Shown: positions 1 to 14,098 of the stretch, one piece after another | Layout: each line of letters starts with the position of its first letter | Numbering within the stretch: position 1 is the stretch's first letter | From: Glossina fuscipes | Lineage: Eukaryota > Arthropoda > Insecta > Diptera > Glossinidae | Assembly: GCF_014805625.2 (NCBI RefSeq) | Contig: NW_023998458.1 | Coordinates: 1,221,480-1,285,479, forward strand | Reading direction: 5' to 3' | Length of the DNA: 64,000 bases | Made by a program: the position numbers and the translations under genes | Notes under the pieces: model-generated | What the model was told of the DNA's origin: nothing | The model's database searches: none | What the model saw: only the letters and a program-made list of their open reading frames with translations

Positions 1-512
1 AAAAAAAAAATCAAATCAATAAACAAAAATTATTTGTGCCTTTATATCGTACGTATGTATTCTAAAGTATTATTGAATATACATATATATATATATAATT
101 AGTTAAATAAATCGAACTTGGACTTACCGCAGTAACAACAGAAGGTTTCTAGTGAGTTTTATTTCTTGTCCAAGTCAATTTAGAATCAATTTTAATTTTT
201 ACCATATATTCGTGCAAGTGCTTGAAGTGCTTGAAATATAATATATATAATCTTGTATATATAAATGTATAAAAAATAAGCATTTATCTTCCCTTGTACG
301 TCTCCTGAATAGTTTTATACAATTTTTATAGGCGTGGCATTCGATTTTGCTCTATAGGAAAATTCTAGATAAACTTATCTGTTTAACCATCGAACAAGAA
401 GAAATGTATCCGTCTATGCAGGGGGCAAATTCCGGAATTAATTGACATGGTTTTGGATATCTTCTTGCATAAATCTATCACTTATAGCCTAGGGTCACAG
501 TAAGTTGAAATA

Positions 513-705
513 ATGGCCGATACTGCGGTGGCCTTAGCCTCAGCAATCGTGCAACTAGTTTCCAAAAAGGAGATGCCCAGGAGTTGCCTGTTGCCAATTT
601 CTTCAGCCCAAAATGATAGCAAAAAACTACTTGGGTAAGTTGAATTCTTAAAAGTGTTTCCGGGCACAATACATTTGTACTATTTGCAGACTTTCAATCT
701 TCTAA
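513..705 (+). CDS. Candidate small two-exon gene or exon relic
   Basis: I do not recognise this protein. An ATG at 513 opens a 122-nt stretch with balanced codon use (begins MADTAVALASAIVQLV) that ends at 634 on a textbook donor, TTGG/GTAAGT. A pyrimidine-bearing acceptor, CTATTTGCAG, lies at 680-689, so the implied intron 635-689 is 55 nt, the usual size of short fly introns. Splicing gives five more codons and a stop at 703-705, for a product of about 45 residues. Without splicing the frame ends at the TAA overlapping the donor. An alternative acceptor AG at 503-504 would make this an internal exon entered in phase. The early stop after splicing could mean a micropeptide, a degraded exon or chance. 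No neighbour supports a function. Confidence 0.3.
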
Positions 706-1477
706 AAACCTATTTGAAAGCATTCACTGCTACGTCTTGAAGAGTCGAAAAATTATGGTTGCACTATGGGAAAATACCATTGCTTTTGTTTGGAGAACTT
801 GAATATCTTAGTGTATGGATACTTCAAATGTAGTGCTTCTAGGCATGCAGGGAATCACGCTTAATGTCATTCCTAATAGTTTTCCAACAACGTCCCATAT
901 GCGAAAATTGAGTAGTGTGATATTTAAATTTCCTTTACCTATGGCGGGATTAGTAGAGTAGGTTGAGTAAATGTTAACAGTTCTAAGCAAACTTTTCAGT
1001 TTATTGTTCCTAAAGTTCTTTGCATCAGTATTGCCGCATACGTTATACTACGGTTTCCTGATAGAACGCTGCCGTATGAAGCTCGTTGTACATTTATTTA
1101 TTTTCCGAGTCGAAATTCCGAGTTATAATTTCTAAGTTATTGAAATGAAAAGCTAATGAAATCGTCGTTTTTTTAAAAATTTTTCTTGGTTAGTTCACGG
1201 GCTTGATCTACACATCTAATACAAAATCTGAAGCTTTCGTTGCTGAAGGTATCCTTTGAGAATTTCAATGACCGTTAATGGGGTTCTATATAATAATAAT
1301 ATAATAATATAAATATAGAAAGACAATATAAATAATTTAGTATGGCACGAAGAGTTGTGGTTCAATAATTGGAAGAATGTGGAAGTTCTTAAAAAAAATA
1401 AATTATTAAAATTAATTCAAGTCAGACAATTTCCGGCAAATCACAATCAAAGTAGGCATCATTATCGACGCAGCACT

Positions 1478-1640
1478 TCAAAATATTGACGGCAACGTCA
1501 CATATTCAGATCGATTCAGCAAGGCTTGGCTGCTGCGCGGGTCCGCAAAGTTAAAGAAGCGATAAATTGGATCGATGGTTAGATCGTTCTTTCGACGTGG
1601 TATCGCCTTGTTCCCAAAAATGTAGTAGTAAGTGTAAGTA
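1478..1640 (-). pseudogene. Coding-like fragment, possible exon, unidentified
   Basis: Read on the minus strand, this is open from a plausible acceptor (CAAATCTATAG, exon starting at 1640) to a TGA at 1478-1480. The codon choice is gene-like, and the text includes IPRRKNDLTIDPIYRFFNFA followed by DPRSSQALLNRSEYVTLP. The frame continues readably after the stop (SAASIMMPTL), which suggests a nonsense mutation rather than a natural end. I see no domain that I can name and no consensus donor at the 3' side. It could be a decayed exon, a gene fragment carried by a transposon, or a lost host-gene copy. Confidence 0.3.
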
Positions 1641-2199
1641 CTATAGATTTGCTAAAAGATTTTCGCGGAGGATCAAAACTTCTGGTACATTAAAATTTGC
1701 CCCAACAATGGGAGAAGTAGGAAAGTTCTGCACGCTTAGATGTTAGACTCCTTTAAGTAAAATAGCTAATGGCCGTTTGTCTTAGATATTTCATTTAATC
1801 GCTATTTATTATATTATTTTAGCATACAATAATAATACGGATTTCAGTCATTTAGAGCCCTTTATTTTCTATAGAACTGAAAGACAGGGAGCTGCATCTA
1901 CATTGAGTTGGGGTAATTCAAAAATTTGTGAAGAAACGAATTGCGGGATAATTGCTAGTCTGAGGCCATTGAGAAAGTTGGGCTCTAGGATAATGTACAC
2001 ATTCTTTTGTAAGATCCCTAAGGCTAGAGGAGATAGATGTAGATGTAGTCTTAATTTCGCCATTATGTTTATACAACCATTAAAAGACGCAAGTCACGAC
2101 ACTATATTGGCCCACGACCAACAATAAAAGCCTTTGCAACATCGTACACGCCTATAATAGCGCATACAACGGCTTCTTAAAGTAAGGCGTTATATGGAA

Positions 2200-2395
2200 A
2201 GTGGCCGGAGAAATGGTGCGACTCGAATAGCGTTCGTCCGAACGGGCAGGCAATCGTAAATAGAAAATTATTTGTTTAATCGATCGGTATAATAAGAAAT
2301 GCGTTTACCTCAAGTCCTTCTGGATGTTGCATATATCCGCCCAAACTTAACATATCCTTATAGCGTATTTGATACAGGGTGTAAGAATAAAAAGA
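2200..2395 (+). repeat. Diverged interspersed repeat, copy A
   Basis: This stretch carries the core AATCGATCGGTATAATAA, then CAAGTCCTTCTGG, TGCATATATCCGCCCAAACT and an ending like GATACAGGGTGTAAG. The same blocks in the same order and similar spacing occur at 35412-35510. I recall this layout (ATCGATCGG, CCTTCTGGNTGT, CAAACTTAATATACCC, CAGGGTAT) from a repeat scattered through many fly genomes. Its origin (DNA element or satellite) is not decided here. Confidence 0.5.
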
Positions 2396-4751
2396 AATGT
2401 ATAAAGCTACTCAATTTACGCCTTACAAAAATACTCTCAAAGGTATCGAAGACAGCCCTCGAATTTCGAGTTGAAATGAATGTAATCACTCATCTCCTCC
2501 TAAGTTATTTATTGCTTTAAAAAAGCGTAATTGCTCTACGTTTCACAAGGATGTTGGAGTAATAAAAGCATATACGAGCCCTGAAGGAAATATTGCTGAT
2601 GTGTTTAATATTTTTTTAATTATATTTTCCCATTAATTTTTTATACAATAAAATCCAGAACATTGTAATAATTAGCTCGACGTTATTGTGGTTTTTTTCT
2701 TTTTTTCTTTTTTATTTCAATTTGAATTGATTTCATTTATTTTCGTATTTTATTAATTAATAATAAATGGAATAGCAATAAAACTGGTTACGCAGTCAAA
2801 CCATCGATCAGCACGAATAAAAATTGTGATAAAGCAGGTCTTTGCCTTGATTTCCGGTAAATTCGATTGTTAGGACTTGTGAAAATTTATTCATTAGACC
2901 TTTCCATTAAAAAAAAGGAAAATGCAACAGAGGTAATTTCTTTAGGAATTGCAAAGAGCATAAGAGAATTTAGAAGAAAGCATAGGAAGGCTACTAACAG
3001 ATAGAATTTATTCGAACCATACTTTAAAGTAGGAATAGCGTTTTGTTCTTTGCGAATCCACCATCAAACGACGTATTTCACCAAGTGAGCAGGTGAAGTT
3101 AAAGTGGAAAGTATTAATCGAAAGGAAAGTACATTTTCTAACAGTTGAGTTTATTTAACCTCCAAGAAAATTGAGTAACTTTTTGTTTAAGCAAGAACTT
3201 TTGCCATGACTCGCTTTAAAGTGCCTTCCTCCGGCGTTAACAGAAATCAAAAACGAAAACAATAGAGCTCCAATCACAAAGTGAAATAGAAGCGCAGGAT
3301 CCCGAAGGACTTCACATAAATCCTCTTTTTGTTACACCAAACGACTCGGAATCGATCTGTGCTATTGAAAGACTTTTCCGATACAGATACAGATGGTAGA
3401 CTAGCAGGTAGAACAGCTATAAAAAGGGATTCTTGGACAATATTTTTTGGATAGAAGGATAGTTAGCAGGAGAATGATTACTCAAGGAGGTTATTAGGTG
3501 TAGTTTTTAGTATTACAATAGAAATTATTTCGAAGGGTTTGCGGTAAACGTAAGTCGTCCCACTTTGAATTAAAAAAAAACAGGAAAAAAATTGAAATAC
3601 GTAGAGAATTTTAAATATTCATTTTCGTACGATTCGAGCGTATTTGGATGAAAAAGTTCAATTGTCGGCCAAAAAAGACTACTATTGCTATTAATAAAAA
3701 AAATGTTTAAATTAAGTTATCGAGAAAGTGTTTCGTATTTCACTTGAAATTCCATAAAAAAAAATTATGTAAAAAATTTTAATGAAAATAAGGAAAATTG
3801 TTTCAGTTATGCTGGTTGCCGTTTTCAAAAGTCGCTTTTCGAGAAAAGTTTTGTGTGCCCATATGCTGCACTTTACACACCCATCTATTGGAGAAATCAA
3901 ATCATTTCGGATCATTTAAAAATTGGCCACACCCACATCTACTCAAAGTCCAACTCTTTTATGTAACGGGCTAATATATTATACTAATACAATCAAAAGG
4001 CCAGACAGTCGATGGTTGTAACGCAGGTGTCACTGTAAGGCTAGCTAGGTCGGCAGTAATGCAGACGATTGCACTCAAGAAATTCATCCGCAGAAAGCCT
4101 TATGGATAGAAGTCAGATGGACGAAAGAAACTTTCTTACCGGACGGGCTGATATTGCACCCTACGATATTCTACACCCTGCTACGGTCGAACGGTCTCTT
4201 TTGGCCCATCTGTGTCATTCTTAACTGCTGAAGGGGTCATTTAAGGCAATAAAAAAAGAAAAAATGATTATTTAAAAAATAACATCGTCTCTCTATCCCT
4301 TAATATCTCAAAAGTAGGGACGGTTTTTGTGGATATGATTGGCCAATTTCTTAAATTCGAAAGTTGCTCGAGTTCGAGTTTCTCATTATTACAGATCGCC
4401 TTGTTCCGTCCGTAAATATAAGTTTAGTGATTTTTTGAAAAATTGTTTCGAATTTAATACCGGTTCTCCATTATACTCAGGATCGGGCGATATGGTTTAG
4501 TCAATTTGAAAATTTCATATGTTTCTAAAGATTTAGTATACCCTGGGAAGTATAACTGGTTAAGAAATAATAAACGTGAAAAAAGCAAATAAAATATTTT
4601 TATAAATAATTGAATATATTTTAAGTGCAAACAATTAATGTGAATACGCACGAAAAGCTCACACTTTTAATTTATATGTACAAACGCGTACAAGAGAACC
4701 AGAGTCACGTATGTGACTATGTTTTTCTTGCTATTATAACGTAAACGCATG

Positions 4752-4756
<5 letters not shown>

Positions 4757-4779
<23 letters not shown>
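4757..4779. repeat. (AT)n microsatellite
   Basis: This is a pure AT dinucleotide run about 23 nt long inside an AT-rich context. Confidence 0.9.
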
Positions 4780-4782
<3 letters not shown>

Positions 4783-7700
4783 AAGAAGATTCATTTATAA
4801 AATGAACTTCATTTCAAAGGGAACCGCATTTGTATATGTTCTTACACCCACTGCATGCAATTACGGAATTATATTGGATTTGCGTGTCGATTTGCACCAT
4901 GCACAGGTACCGAAAGACCCCGTAAAGCGTGCATACTTGTAACTTTGTAGCAAGCTTACAAAATTCGTACAGTTGTCTGTAGCCTCTTTTCTCAAAGTTT
5001 GTCGTTGCGAAATTTGGGATAAAAAATTGTATAACTTGGCGTATATGTGTATGGATGTGTGTGGATGAATGAGCACTTTCTGCCTGAGTCCCCCTTCCTT
5101 TCTCGGCGCATCTTTCTGGCCATCGCTCTTTTACACGTATGCCGTATACATACTCTGAGGGAGTGGTCAATCAATATATATATATAGGTTTGAATTCTCA
5201 GATCAAGTTCAAGATTCATTCATTCATTTCTGACACCAACAAAATCAAATCTCTCCACAATTTTCTTTAATCTGAACATAAATTTTTCAACTGCCAATAG
5301 TTTTTTAAGAGGAGACGGAAACCGATTTAAAAATGAATTTATCATATATGTTATATGACATTTTTTACGATCAAATTAAAATTCAATTAAAAACATTTTT
5401 ACTTCATTAAGTTATTGGCGATGATGACGCTGTGTTATTATAATAGCTCCGTTGCAGTTTACTCTGAAGCTCCGAAGTTGTTGTTGCATCATGACTAGCA
5501 CTTGCGCTAGGCATTCAACTATGATGTATTTTGTGTTATTTTTGTTGGCTCTTGACGCTGTGGCGTTTGCCATTGCTAAACGAGGTCTTTCAAATTAATT
5601 TATTAACTAATGCAATCAATTCATGTGACATTTTAAAAAAAATTTTATTATTATTTTTTTATTTTTTTATTTTTTTTCTCAAACAAAGGTAACGAATGCA
5701 GCATTTATGCTTTCTAACGTATTAGCTGATTAGTATTCAATTGAATTGATTTGCGTTTCATAATTAAGATATATTACGAACAATAGATCTGGTCTTCACC
5801 GATTCGCCGAACTTTTTAATTCCCCAGTTGTACCCTAAAGCCATAGTGTCGCCCTATAGTTGCACTGCGGACCAACAATTGCTAGTGTGCAGAGCTAAAT
5901 CTTTCTCTCTTTTGCCACTTCTTTCCGACCTTCAACGTGTCGCACGTGTAAGAGACATCACGTTAAAGGAGAAGAGAAGAAAATCAGACCAGAGATGATT
6001 TCAATTATTTGTAAAAAGACTTTCGAACGTTTTAAGGTTAAGATGGAATAACTGTGCAATAAACGTAATTAAGTGCCTGAACGATCGCACTAAACTAACT
6101 AAAATGTTTTCATGCATCATTTCTGGCCATTTTCCTCAAGATAATGTTTACGCGTTAAATGTATTTTAATTTAAATTAAAAAGAAAAAAAATAAAAAAAT
6201 ACTGGCTTAACAATAAAAATCATTGTTCAGTAGTTTTCGCTTATTTTTATACAGAGCCAAGATTAACCGAAAGCACGAAAGTGTCATGTTATTAGCAAAT
6301 ATTTCAAACGTTTATGGTAAATTTAAAAAACATAAATAAATAAATAAGTAAATAAGTGAATAAAAATAAATATAAAGAAAAAAAGAAGAAAACGAAACGA
6401 TGTCACGCCGCTGTTTCATTTGTTACTTAGCGCACATACGGAAGCCTTGCACGCATACACTTGCATGTACGACATATTTATAATGGATTTTCAATGTTCT
6501 CGTTTATATGGTGTGTCCTGGTCAGTACATTAGTAGCGGAGTACAACACAATATACAACATTAGTGCGTTTTATTTTTTAAGGGTCAACAAGCAAACGTT
6601 CTACATTAAAGCTTGTGCTCTCTGCTTAGTCGTTTAAAAGTAAAGCACTAACAACAACGATTACAGCAACTTTAAGGCCCTGTAAGATTTCACAGCACTT
6701 TGATAGGCTAAAACACACACACACTTCCTTACAATGTTGGAAAAATAACATTTAACATTTCTTAGTGAACGTTTACTACACACAATAACTAAGCAAGCAC
6801 ATGGCCGAGACAATACTGTTATTAGACAGCAGTCTTAAACGAATTAAATGAACTGCTAAACGTGGCGGGTCATATTTTAATAAACTACAAGCAAAAAAAA
6901 CCTAAATATAAAACGCAAACTTTCGTGACATCCACGAATACAACAATAACAAATGTTTGCCATTTATAGCCAACTTTCTGTAGAACATTAGATTTGTGTC
7001 TACCGAGTACGTAATAGGAAGAATTGACAAATGTATAAACGGATGTTAGCTAAATCCTGATATAGGTAACCTATCTGCGTAGCCTACGTAGAATATTGAA
7101 CTTTTAACAGTTAGCTTACGCTTGAACATCAGCTAGTTAGTCTGCGAGAATACATGGAGAGCATAACAACAATACGATAACTAACTAAACTAACTTTTTT
7201 AAAAAGTCCTCGTCCCACTTCAGTTCTAGAATACATTTTTTTAAATCTAAATAGATTGTAACGACTATAATAATAAATACAAAACTAATAGCTTGCGATA
7301 ATCTTCATTATTTGTCGCAAAATCGGTCGCCCTGTGACGTTTCCCACCCAGAGAGGACAGGGTGTGGATTAGCCCAGGGCATACCACGCATCGGTGCGGT
7401 AAAAACGATCTTTCATCAATCTCAAGCGTATACTTCGTGAGTGCAAGCGTCCACAGAGTGTTTGATGAATAGAACGAAAGCGAAACACTCCACTACTGAT
7501 GAGCTAGTTAGCCTTACAATGACACGTGCGTGTATTCGGCACAATCTCCGACCTTCTGTAAAAGGGAAGCGGTATTATGTAAACGATAAATGTTCTGCAT
7601 TTCTGTCCGGTCAAAATTAGAGACTAACTCTTGGTCTTGATAGTTTTTAAAAACTCGTTTGTCCGTGACAAGGGTTTTCATCGTTACCGATGGCCAGCCC

Positions 7701-9041
7701 TGAACCGAGGCGTAATTAAAAATGTTAGGTAAAACCAAGACTAGGTCTTTGGCTTCCCTAAGGCACTCGTTCTTCAGGGAAACCTACAAAGGTGAAAAGT
7801 GTGTGTAATAAAATATAAGGTCTCGTACTACATGTCGACTTCGTGTTTAGAGGGAAAGCTGAGGTATTTTATTTAATAGACAGGGCCCTGAACTATAAAC
7901 AACTTACTGTGATCTTATTCGCTGTATCACTGGAACACTCTCTAGTCAAATTTCCACAAACACCACCTTTCCCTCTTCTTCTGTCCTTTATCTACGATCC
8001 CTCCTAACCATTACAGTGCTCACACATGTAGGGATATCCTGTGGGCTATATAGAAAAGGAAATAAATTGCGATTAACATAAACAAAATTTCAAGGTCGCT
8101 GGATCAACATTTTTAGTACGAAACGTTTTATGAAAAAGCCCCCTCCGTGAACCTTATCTCCAAATTTGCTTTTTTCAAGGGCTCGGTAAAATTTCACGAA
8201 ATTTCATGTGTTCATTGTAATGGTGAACATTCAGCCAAGTCTCACGCAGGGCTACTAAGATACTATATTGCTATTAAGCCTTACAGTGCAACCTTAGAGA
8301 GAATTTCAACAATAGAAAGCACACATTGTACAAAATTTTCAAGCTTGAGGTATATATATAATATATATGGATGACATATATAGGTATAAGCGAAGATAAG
8401 TCTAAGCAACTATATATGTCGCACTGAGATTTGAACCCGGAACTTGACAGTAGCGAGTCTTATTTCATCGACGAAAGTGAAAGCGTTTCCTGTGGCATAC
8501 AAGTGTAGAGAAGAAAAATGCCTTTACCCCAATCTGTTCTGGTGGGTCTAGGAGGCTATTATTAAAATGACGACGGTATCTCTCTATAGAGTTAATAGTC
8601 GTCATGTAAGTCATGTAAGTAATCCTTTTGATGTTTAAATCGATTTTTCAATTATAATAATTGTACATGTGTATATTCTGTGAAGTTTTTTTTTCACAAT
8701 ATTTGTTTTTATTTGCTTAGTAACATGTTGTTATGAGAAAAGTTTTGCAAATTTTTCAATTTTTGTAAATTTTTAGAAAAAAAACAATTTTTTCGTAGAA
8801 AACAATTTAATTTAAAAGAAAATTATTTTGAAATTAATTTTATTAATTGTTGTTGTTAAAACAACATTAAACCACTTAGAAAATTATCTGCAATGATAGA
8901 AGTTAAGAAAACACATAAATAATCTAAACAAACATTATTCATCTGTTGAAGAAATCACGTACCAAGTGAAGCATGTCAGTGTAAATTTGTAGAGGAAAAA
9001 CTCTTTGGATGGACTATGTACATATTTATATGTACATATGA

Positions 9042-9070
9042 ATGTATGCATGTATGTATGTATGTATGTA
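9042..9070. repeat. (ATGT)n microsatellite
   Basis: A tetranucleotide ATGT array of about seven units with one early variant (ATGC). Confidence 0.9.
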
Positions 9071-12000
9071 AACAAACGCTATCACATCTACGCAACATGG
9101 TTGGTTGAGCTCTTCTAAGTATCACATCACTTCCCTCCCATCCTCTCCATCTTCTCCTCCATCCTCTTTATTTCTTTGCAACAGAGTACGCATCTAAAGA
9201 TTATTTATTTAATATAAAAAATAAAAGAAAAAAAACAAAAATTTCCTATTTTTTATTTTCGAAATAAGTTTCGTCGCTTTGGTGAAGATTGTTTTTATGA
9301 TGCGTAGCTAAACGTAACAAGATGATTATAAAATCTATTCAACTTTGTGTACGTGTGCTTTTATTTTTATATACGAGATGATGTTCTCTTGTATTTATTA
9401 ATAATTTTTCTATTTCATGGTTGACATTTTAAAGACCTAAATACAAAGTTTGTGTATACAAATCATTAAAGAAGCAAAGAAAAAAAAAATTAATAAATAA
9501 ATAAGAAAAAACATGAAACTAATCATAAAAATAAAAATTTAAATTAATTTAGTGGTTAACTGTAGCGGGTGGAAATGATATAAAGACGGAATGGAAATTA
9601 TTTTAAGAAAGAAATTTTAATTAGCTTAAGTCGAACTATTTTTCACACGCTCTTCACTCGCGTGTTAATCGCTATTTCGTTTATATCTTGTATTTTAGCA
9701 AAACTATATAAACATATATAATGTTTATATATGAAAATGTATAAACATTATTATCTATGCCTAGTGCGGGAACTTGTACTGCGTGCAGCCTTTACGAAAA
9801 ATCTTAAGGTCTCCGAAGGTAGAACTAGTTCAACTAATCTCCACCGTGCCCTCCGTTTAAAGTGATTACATAGTTAATAGCAATATAAAATTATGAATTA
9901 TTGAAAATATTATTCATTGCTAAGTATATCTTTTCTACTAAGAAATGTATTCGATGCTACTAGAACAACTTGGGCTCTATAGCGATTCGAAGATCGATCC
10001 ACTTTTTCTTTCCCTCTCTCCCCGAACAAACTGGCGCGACGAGATCAAAATTACTGGTAAAAAAGAAATGCGAAGACATTTCTGAAGGAAACTAACGTGA
10101 CCAATGTGACAGAGTGACCAATGTAAGAGTTTGTGACATTTCTTCAAGCGGTTTAACAACATTTCGTCAAGCATTATCGCGTTGGAGAGCAGTTTCTTTA
10201 CACGTCTCCTTCGCAACTTTCTCAATTTCTAATTATTTGCTGTGCAATCCGCTTTCTTTAATTCAAATTCTGAAATTCTGTGTTGCAATGCGTTCAGTTA
10301 ACATAATCCATACCCTCGAATTTGGAAGTAAAGAAGCTTGCTTTTTATCGATAAGTAAGGTCCGCAGTCCTTTTACTTTCACCGGCACGGCCAAGGAATC
10401 CGAAAAACTATGCAATGAAATGGAGTAAGATGGCTTTACGTTGCGAACGCTTAGCAAAGTGCATCTTTCCCGTGTAGAATTACAATCTTAAGCAACAGTC
10501 GAGTTATATCGAAGAAGTAACGTAGTTTTAAGCAGCTTTCAAAAAGTTGGTATCTGCGCCCGAAAAAATTGAGTCCTGCGTCTTTCGATAAAAGTGCGGC
10601 TGAATAAGAGCAGGGGATAAGAAAAGGACAAGGGATAGGATGCTGTAAGCGCAAAAACCATCGAGCACGTGATGGGAGTAACTGATTAATGGAAAGGTAT
10701 GCCACATAACGTTGCCATTAGGAGACAATTCAAGTAACCATCGAATTCAAGGTTAAGTAACCCCAACCAATAACAACTGAGGCAATTGCGCCGATCATTA
10801 AGGGAAGAGCAGTTGCAATATGCAGACAACAGATCATAAGTTGTTTTTCAGTACGATAATGTTCGGTCTCACATTGAAAAATTTCGCTTTGGCCGAGTTA
10901 GGAACGCCAAGGTGTAACGAGCTCCCTTTCCACATATTCCTCTTTCTGATTAAAGCCCGTTGTAGTCCACTGTTGAACTGAAGTTACCTGAAACATGAGC
11001 GTTAGTTCCGTAAAGATAACCAAACAATCAATCGTTCCCCCGGAATTAAATTTATATGCTTTCGAGTAGATGTGTAGCTAGTGAAGGATAATAGTTTAAA
11101 TTCAATATTTCTTTTCATTTCCTTATATATCCAGTACAGGAAAGCGATAATAAAAAGTTGTGCGTTTCCTCTCGCTGTCCATTTCTCCAATTTGCAATAA
11201 CACTTTTTTATGCTTCATCGACAGCGGCTAGCATTTTCTTAACAGTTTGTCATAAAATTTATGACAACAATTCGCTTTTCGTCTTTAACCTCAAAATTAT
11301 TTTGACTAAGTGAGCGTCTTTCGCCCCTCACCTAAGAGCTGCAATAAATGAGACTATTTTTCTCAATACAATCTCGAAAGCAGTATTTTGTTCTCGATAA
11401 GACTCATCAAAGGTATTAACATTTTGTAGAATGACAGCTCGACCCACGTACGGGCGCATGTTTAAAAGAGACATATCTTTACTATGCTTAAAGAAGCAGT
11501 TAAACGAAGAACGGGAAGAACTTGTTTGCATGAAGTTAAAGAAATAAAAAAAATAAAAAACATTTAAAAGCTACATAATGAACGAAGAGCACAGTCGTCT
11601 CTCCTCTAACGCTTAAAACTTTTACTTAACTTAAAATTATGAACAAATTTTTTGCATCTCTTAATGGCCTTTATCGCATACGATATAACAAATCTAATAT
11701 ATTTTCATTCACGACAAACTGCCTGATAATATATTAAGAAGTGAGGATAGTTTTTTCAAAAAGCAAACATTAATGAACATGTTTTTCCAAATTGTTCGAT
11801 AAATTGAGAAATTGTGTTGCTAGCTATTTAATCAATAAATATAATAAATTAGATGGTTTTTTTTTTTTTTTTAAGAATTTAACAGCAAAATGTGGGCGTG
11901 TGCAGATATACAAAGATAGCAGGTGATGATGAGCTGGCGCCAAGTCAAAAGCATTTTTCAATGATTTCATATAAAAATTGTTGGAAATAAAAGTCTTCGA

Positions 12001-14098
12001 AGATATTAAGCTTAAATGCCATCAAGCGTACCATGTGTCAAACGTTTTTACTACAAATTCATCAAAATTATTATATGTTGAAACTATTTTTAAGACCAAC
12101 ATTACCCCACCCATTGTCACCGCGTACTTTTGCTTTGCCTTTTTAATTTAAAAACATAAAAAGACAAAAAAAAAAAAAAACCAAAATTCAATTTTCCACC
12201 AAAATGCAAACCCCAACACACAATAAACTCTTATCCGTCAACTTACATTCCGATACACAGGCATACATATAATATGGATATGTGTGCGTACATTGGCATG
12301 TGAATCTGTTATGCTTTTAAGCAAACGCGCACATGAGTGAAGCTGAGTGCATCCCATCAATTCTTAAAATGTGTCTCAAGGAATGTAAGCGATTTGTTGT
12401 GTTAGACAAGGGAGCATGACACCAAAAAAAAAAAAAAATTTGAACGCGTACATATATATGTGTATCTGCTTTATGTACATATATAAAGACATGTACTCAC
12501 TTATTTAATATGCACTAAGTATATAGATAGACTGGATATCATTATATTGTATATTCAGACATTTAAGTTAAACTATTTTAAAGGATCCCTCTCTAGCGCA
12601 AAAGCCGAATACATGTACGCAGAGAGAATAATGCAGAGATTGTCTAGAAACATGGAGAAATGAATTCCTTTTAGAAAATTTACTTTATACCGAAGTGTAC
12701 TTTTGATCGGATAGGTTTGCTTTGATTTTTTCATTATGTGTTATGTTGTTGCAGCCGTTATATATAGATAGTCAGACAGTGTGCAATGTTGCACTCCTGT
12801 CCTTCTAATTTTTCTTCTGTGCATCTATTGGAGCCAATAAGATTTAGTTCGACACAACCATACCTCAATTCGTAAAACCTATTCGCGATATTCTCACACA
12901 ACTCATGCCAATTTATTGGGCAAAGTCAGGTCGTCTATAAAGGGACCCAGGTAGCTGAAAAGTATCGAATTTTCAAAAGAAGCAACCAATCATCAAAAAA
13001 TGTGTCAACATTTTTATCTCGTTGCGATAGAGATGCCTTTCTTCTTAATTACTGTGGGATCGCCCGTAGAAAATACTGAGAAATTTTTATGTTTTTGTTG
13101 TTGTTGTTGTTGTTATAAATAATCGATTTTCTCGCATTTCAAGTTTAGGTCGTCCTGTAGACGTGTCTTTCTGTCTGCCACATCTATTTATAATTCTAAC
13201 CTGCCTACAAGAATTTCCAGTACTTTTGCAGAATCTGAATACGATATTTTATTTTTTGCGACCATGAAAACGGCTATGCGTCGACGAGCTTGGCCACATT
13301 GGCTCGTTAAAAGTTTTATTTTCAGTTAGTTAGTTCGTTTTATATACTAAGAACTAAGATGAATTGAAATGAATGAGAAAACAGATGGAAGGAGGTACGG
13401 CTAGACAGGTCAGTCCCATTCTGTCGAATGGCCTTTGTTTAACGGAATGGCGCGGATTTTTAAATGCCTAAATAGCTCTATCAATGTATGTGGAACTACT
13501 ACAGTTTACGCGGAATTTCTATTTCCGGACAGGTAGAGTTACGAACCAAATCGACTTTAAAAACACGCATTACACACCGTATACAATAGCGTACTTTCTA
13601 ATATACACATATAGAGAGTCAACTTTTTGCAATGTTCTGCTATACGTCGCAACTTTGTTTCGTTTGTTTGAATACGTGATACGTTCTTTGAAAAATTTTA
13701 GTTAAATTATGTTAGTGATACATTAATTTCAAGCGACAGTCCAAAAATAGTTCAGTGACTGCTGGTCTGATTCAGATGCTTTCGGTAGGGCACGATAAAA
13801 CGCAATGAAACTGCACCAACGAGCGCGATGACTTATTAATAAGCTTTTCGCACTAAAATCACTCAACGCTTGCAATCGTTCAATGATCGAAATTAGCCAA
13901 GTGAAAGCCAAAGTTCTACTATTACATCCACAATACAGACGTAAATATCACTGGTATGGATACTGACATTGTCATCTACGATAATTGCTCACAGTGAAGA
14001 TTGGAAGAACACAGCGCAGCCATGGCAACTTAACTGTCTTAATCATCATGCGTGCCCAAGGCATTGGAATACGCTTGGCAAGCATAGGATACTGCAGC

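Larger units (their letters stand above)
706..14098. other. Long gene-poor interval, AT-rich
   Basis: Apart from the entries listed at 1.48-1.64 kb, 2.2-2.4 kb and the microsatellites, I see no gene here. The interval is AT-rich, with poly(A)/poly(T) tracts, for example near 5640-5690, 8760-8830, 11860-11872 and 12167-12181. Open frames such as 10114-10428 (+) and 4814-5170 (-) lack any recognisable domain, and overlapping frames on the other strand are also open, so I do not call them genes. The end of the 10114 frame (10350-10428) has gene-like codons and is the least implausible piece. Confidence 0.5.

Noticed and set aside
808..990. Minus-strand text (NITLLNFRIWDVVGKLLGM) vaguely like a receptor ligand-binding domain
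   Set aside because: The match is impressionistic, the strand is opposite to the exon candidate at 513-634, and no flanking exons are seen.
4814..5170. 118-codon minus-strand frame
   Set aside because: Two other minus-strand frames over the same bases are also open, codon use is not gene-like and no motif is visible.
8405..8455. tRNA-like B box on the minus strand (GGGTTCAAATCTCAGTGCGAC)
   Set aside because: No matching 5' acceptor strand or A box lies 50-70 nt upstream, so it is not a tRNA. It could be a SINE scrap, but there is too little to call.
10114..10428. 104-codon plus-strand frame
   Set aside because: The antisense strand is also open and there is no recognisable domain. Only the last 25 codons look gene-like, so I noted it in the interval entry rather than calling a gene.
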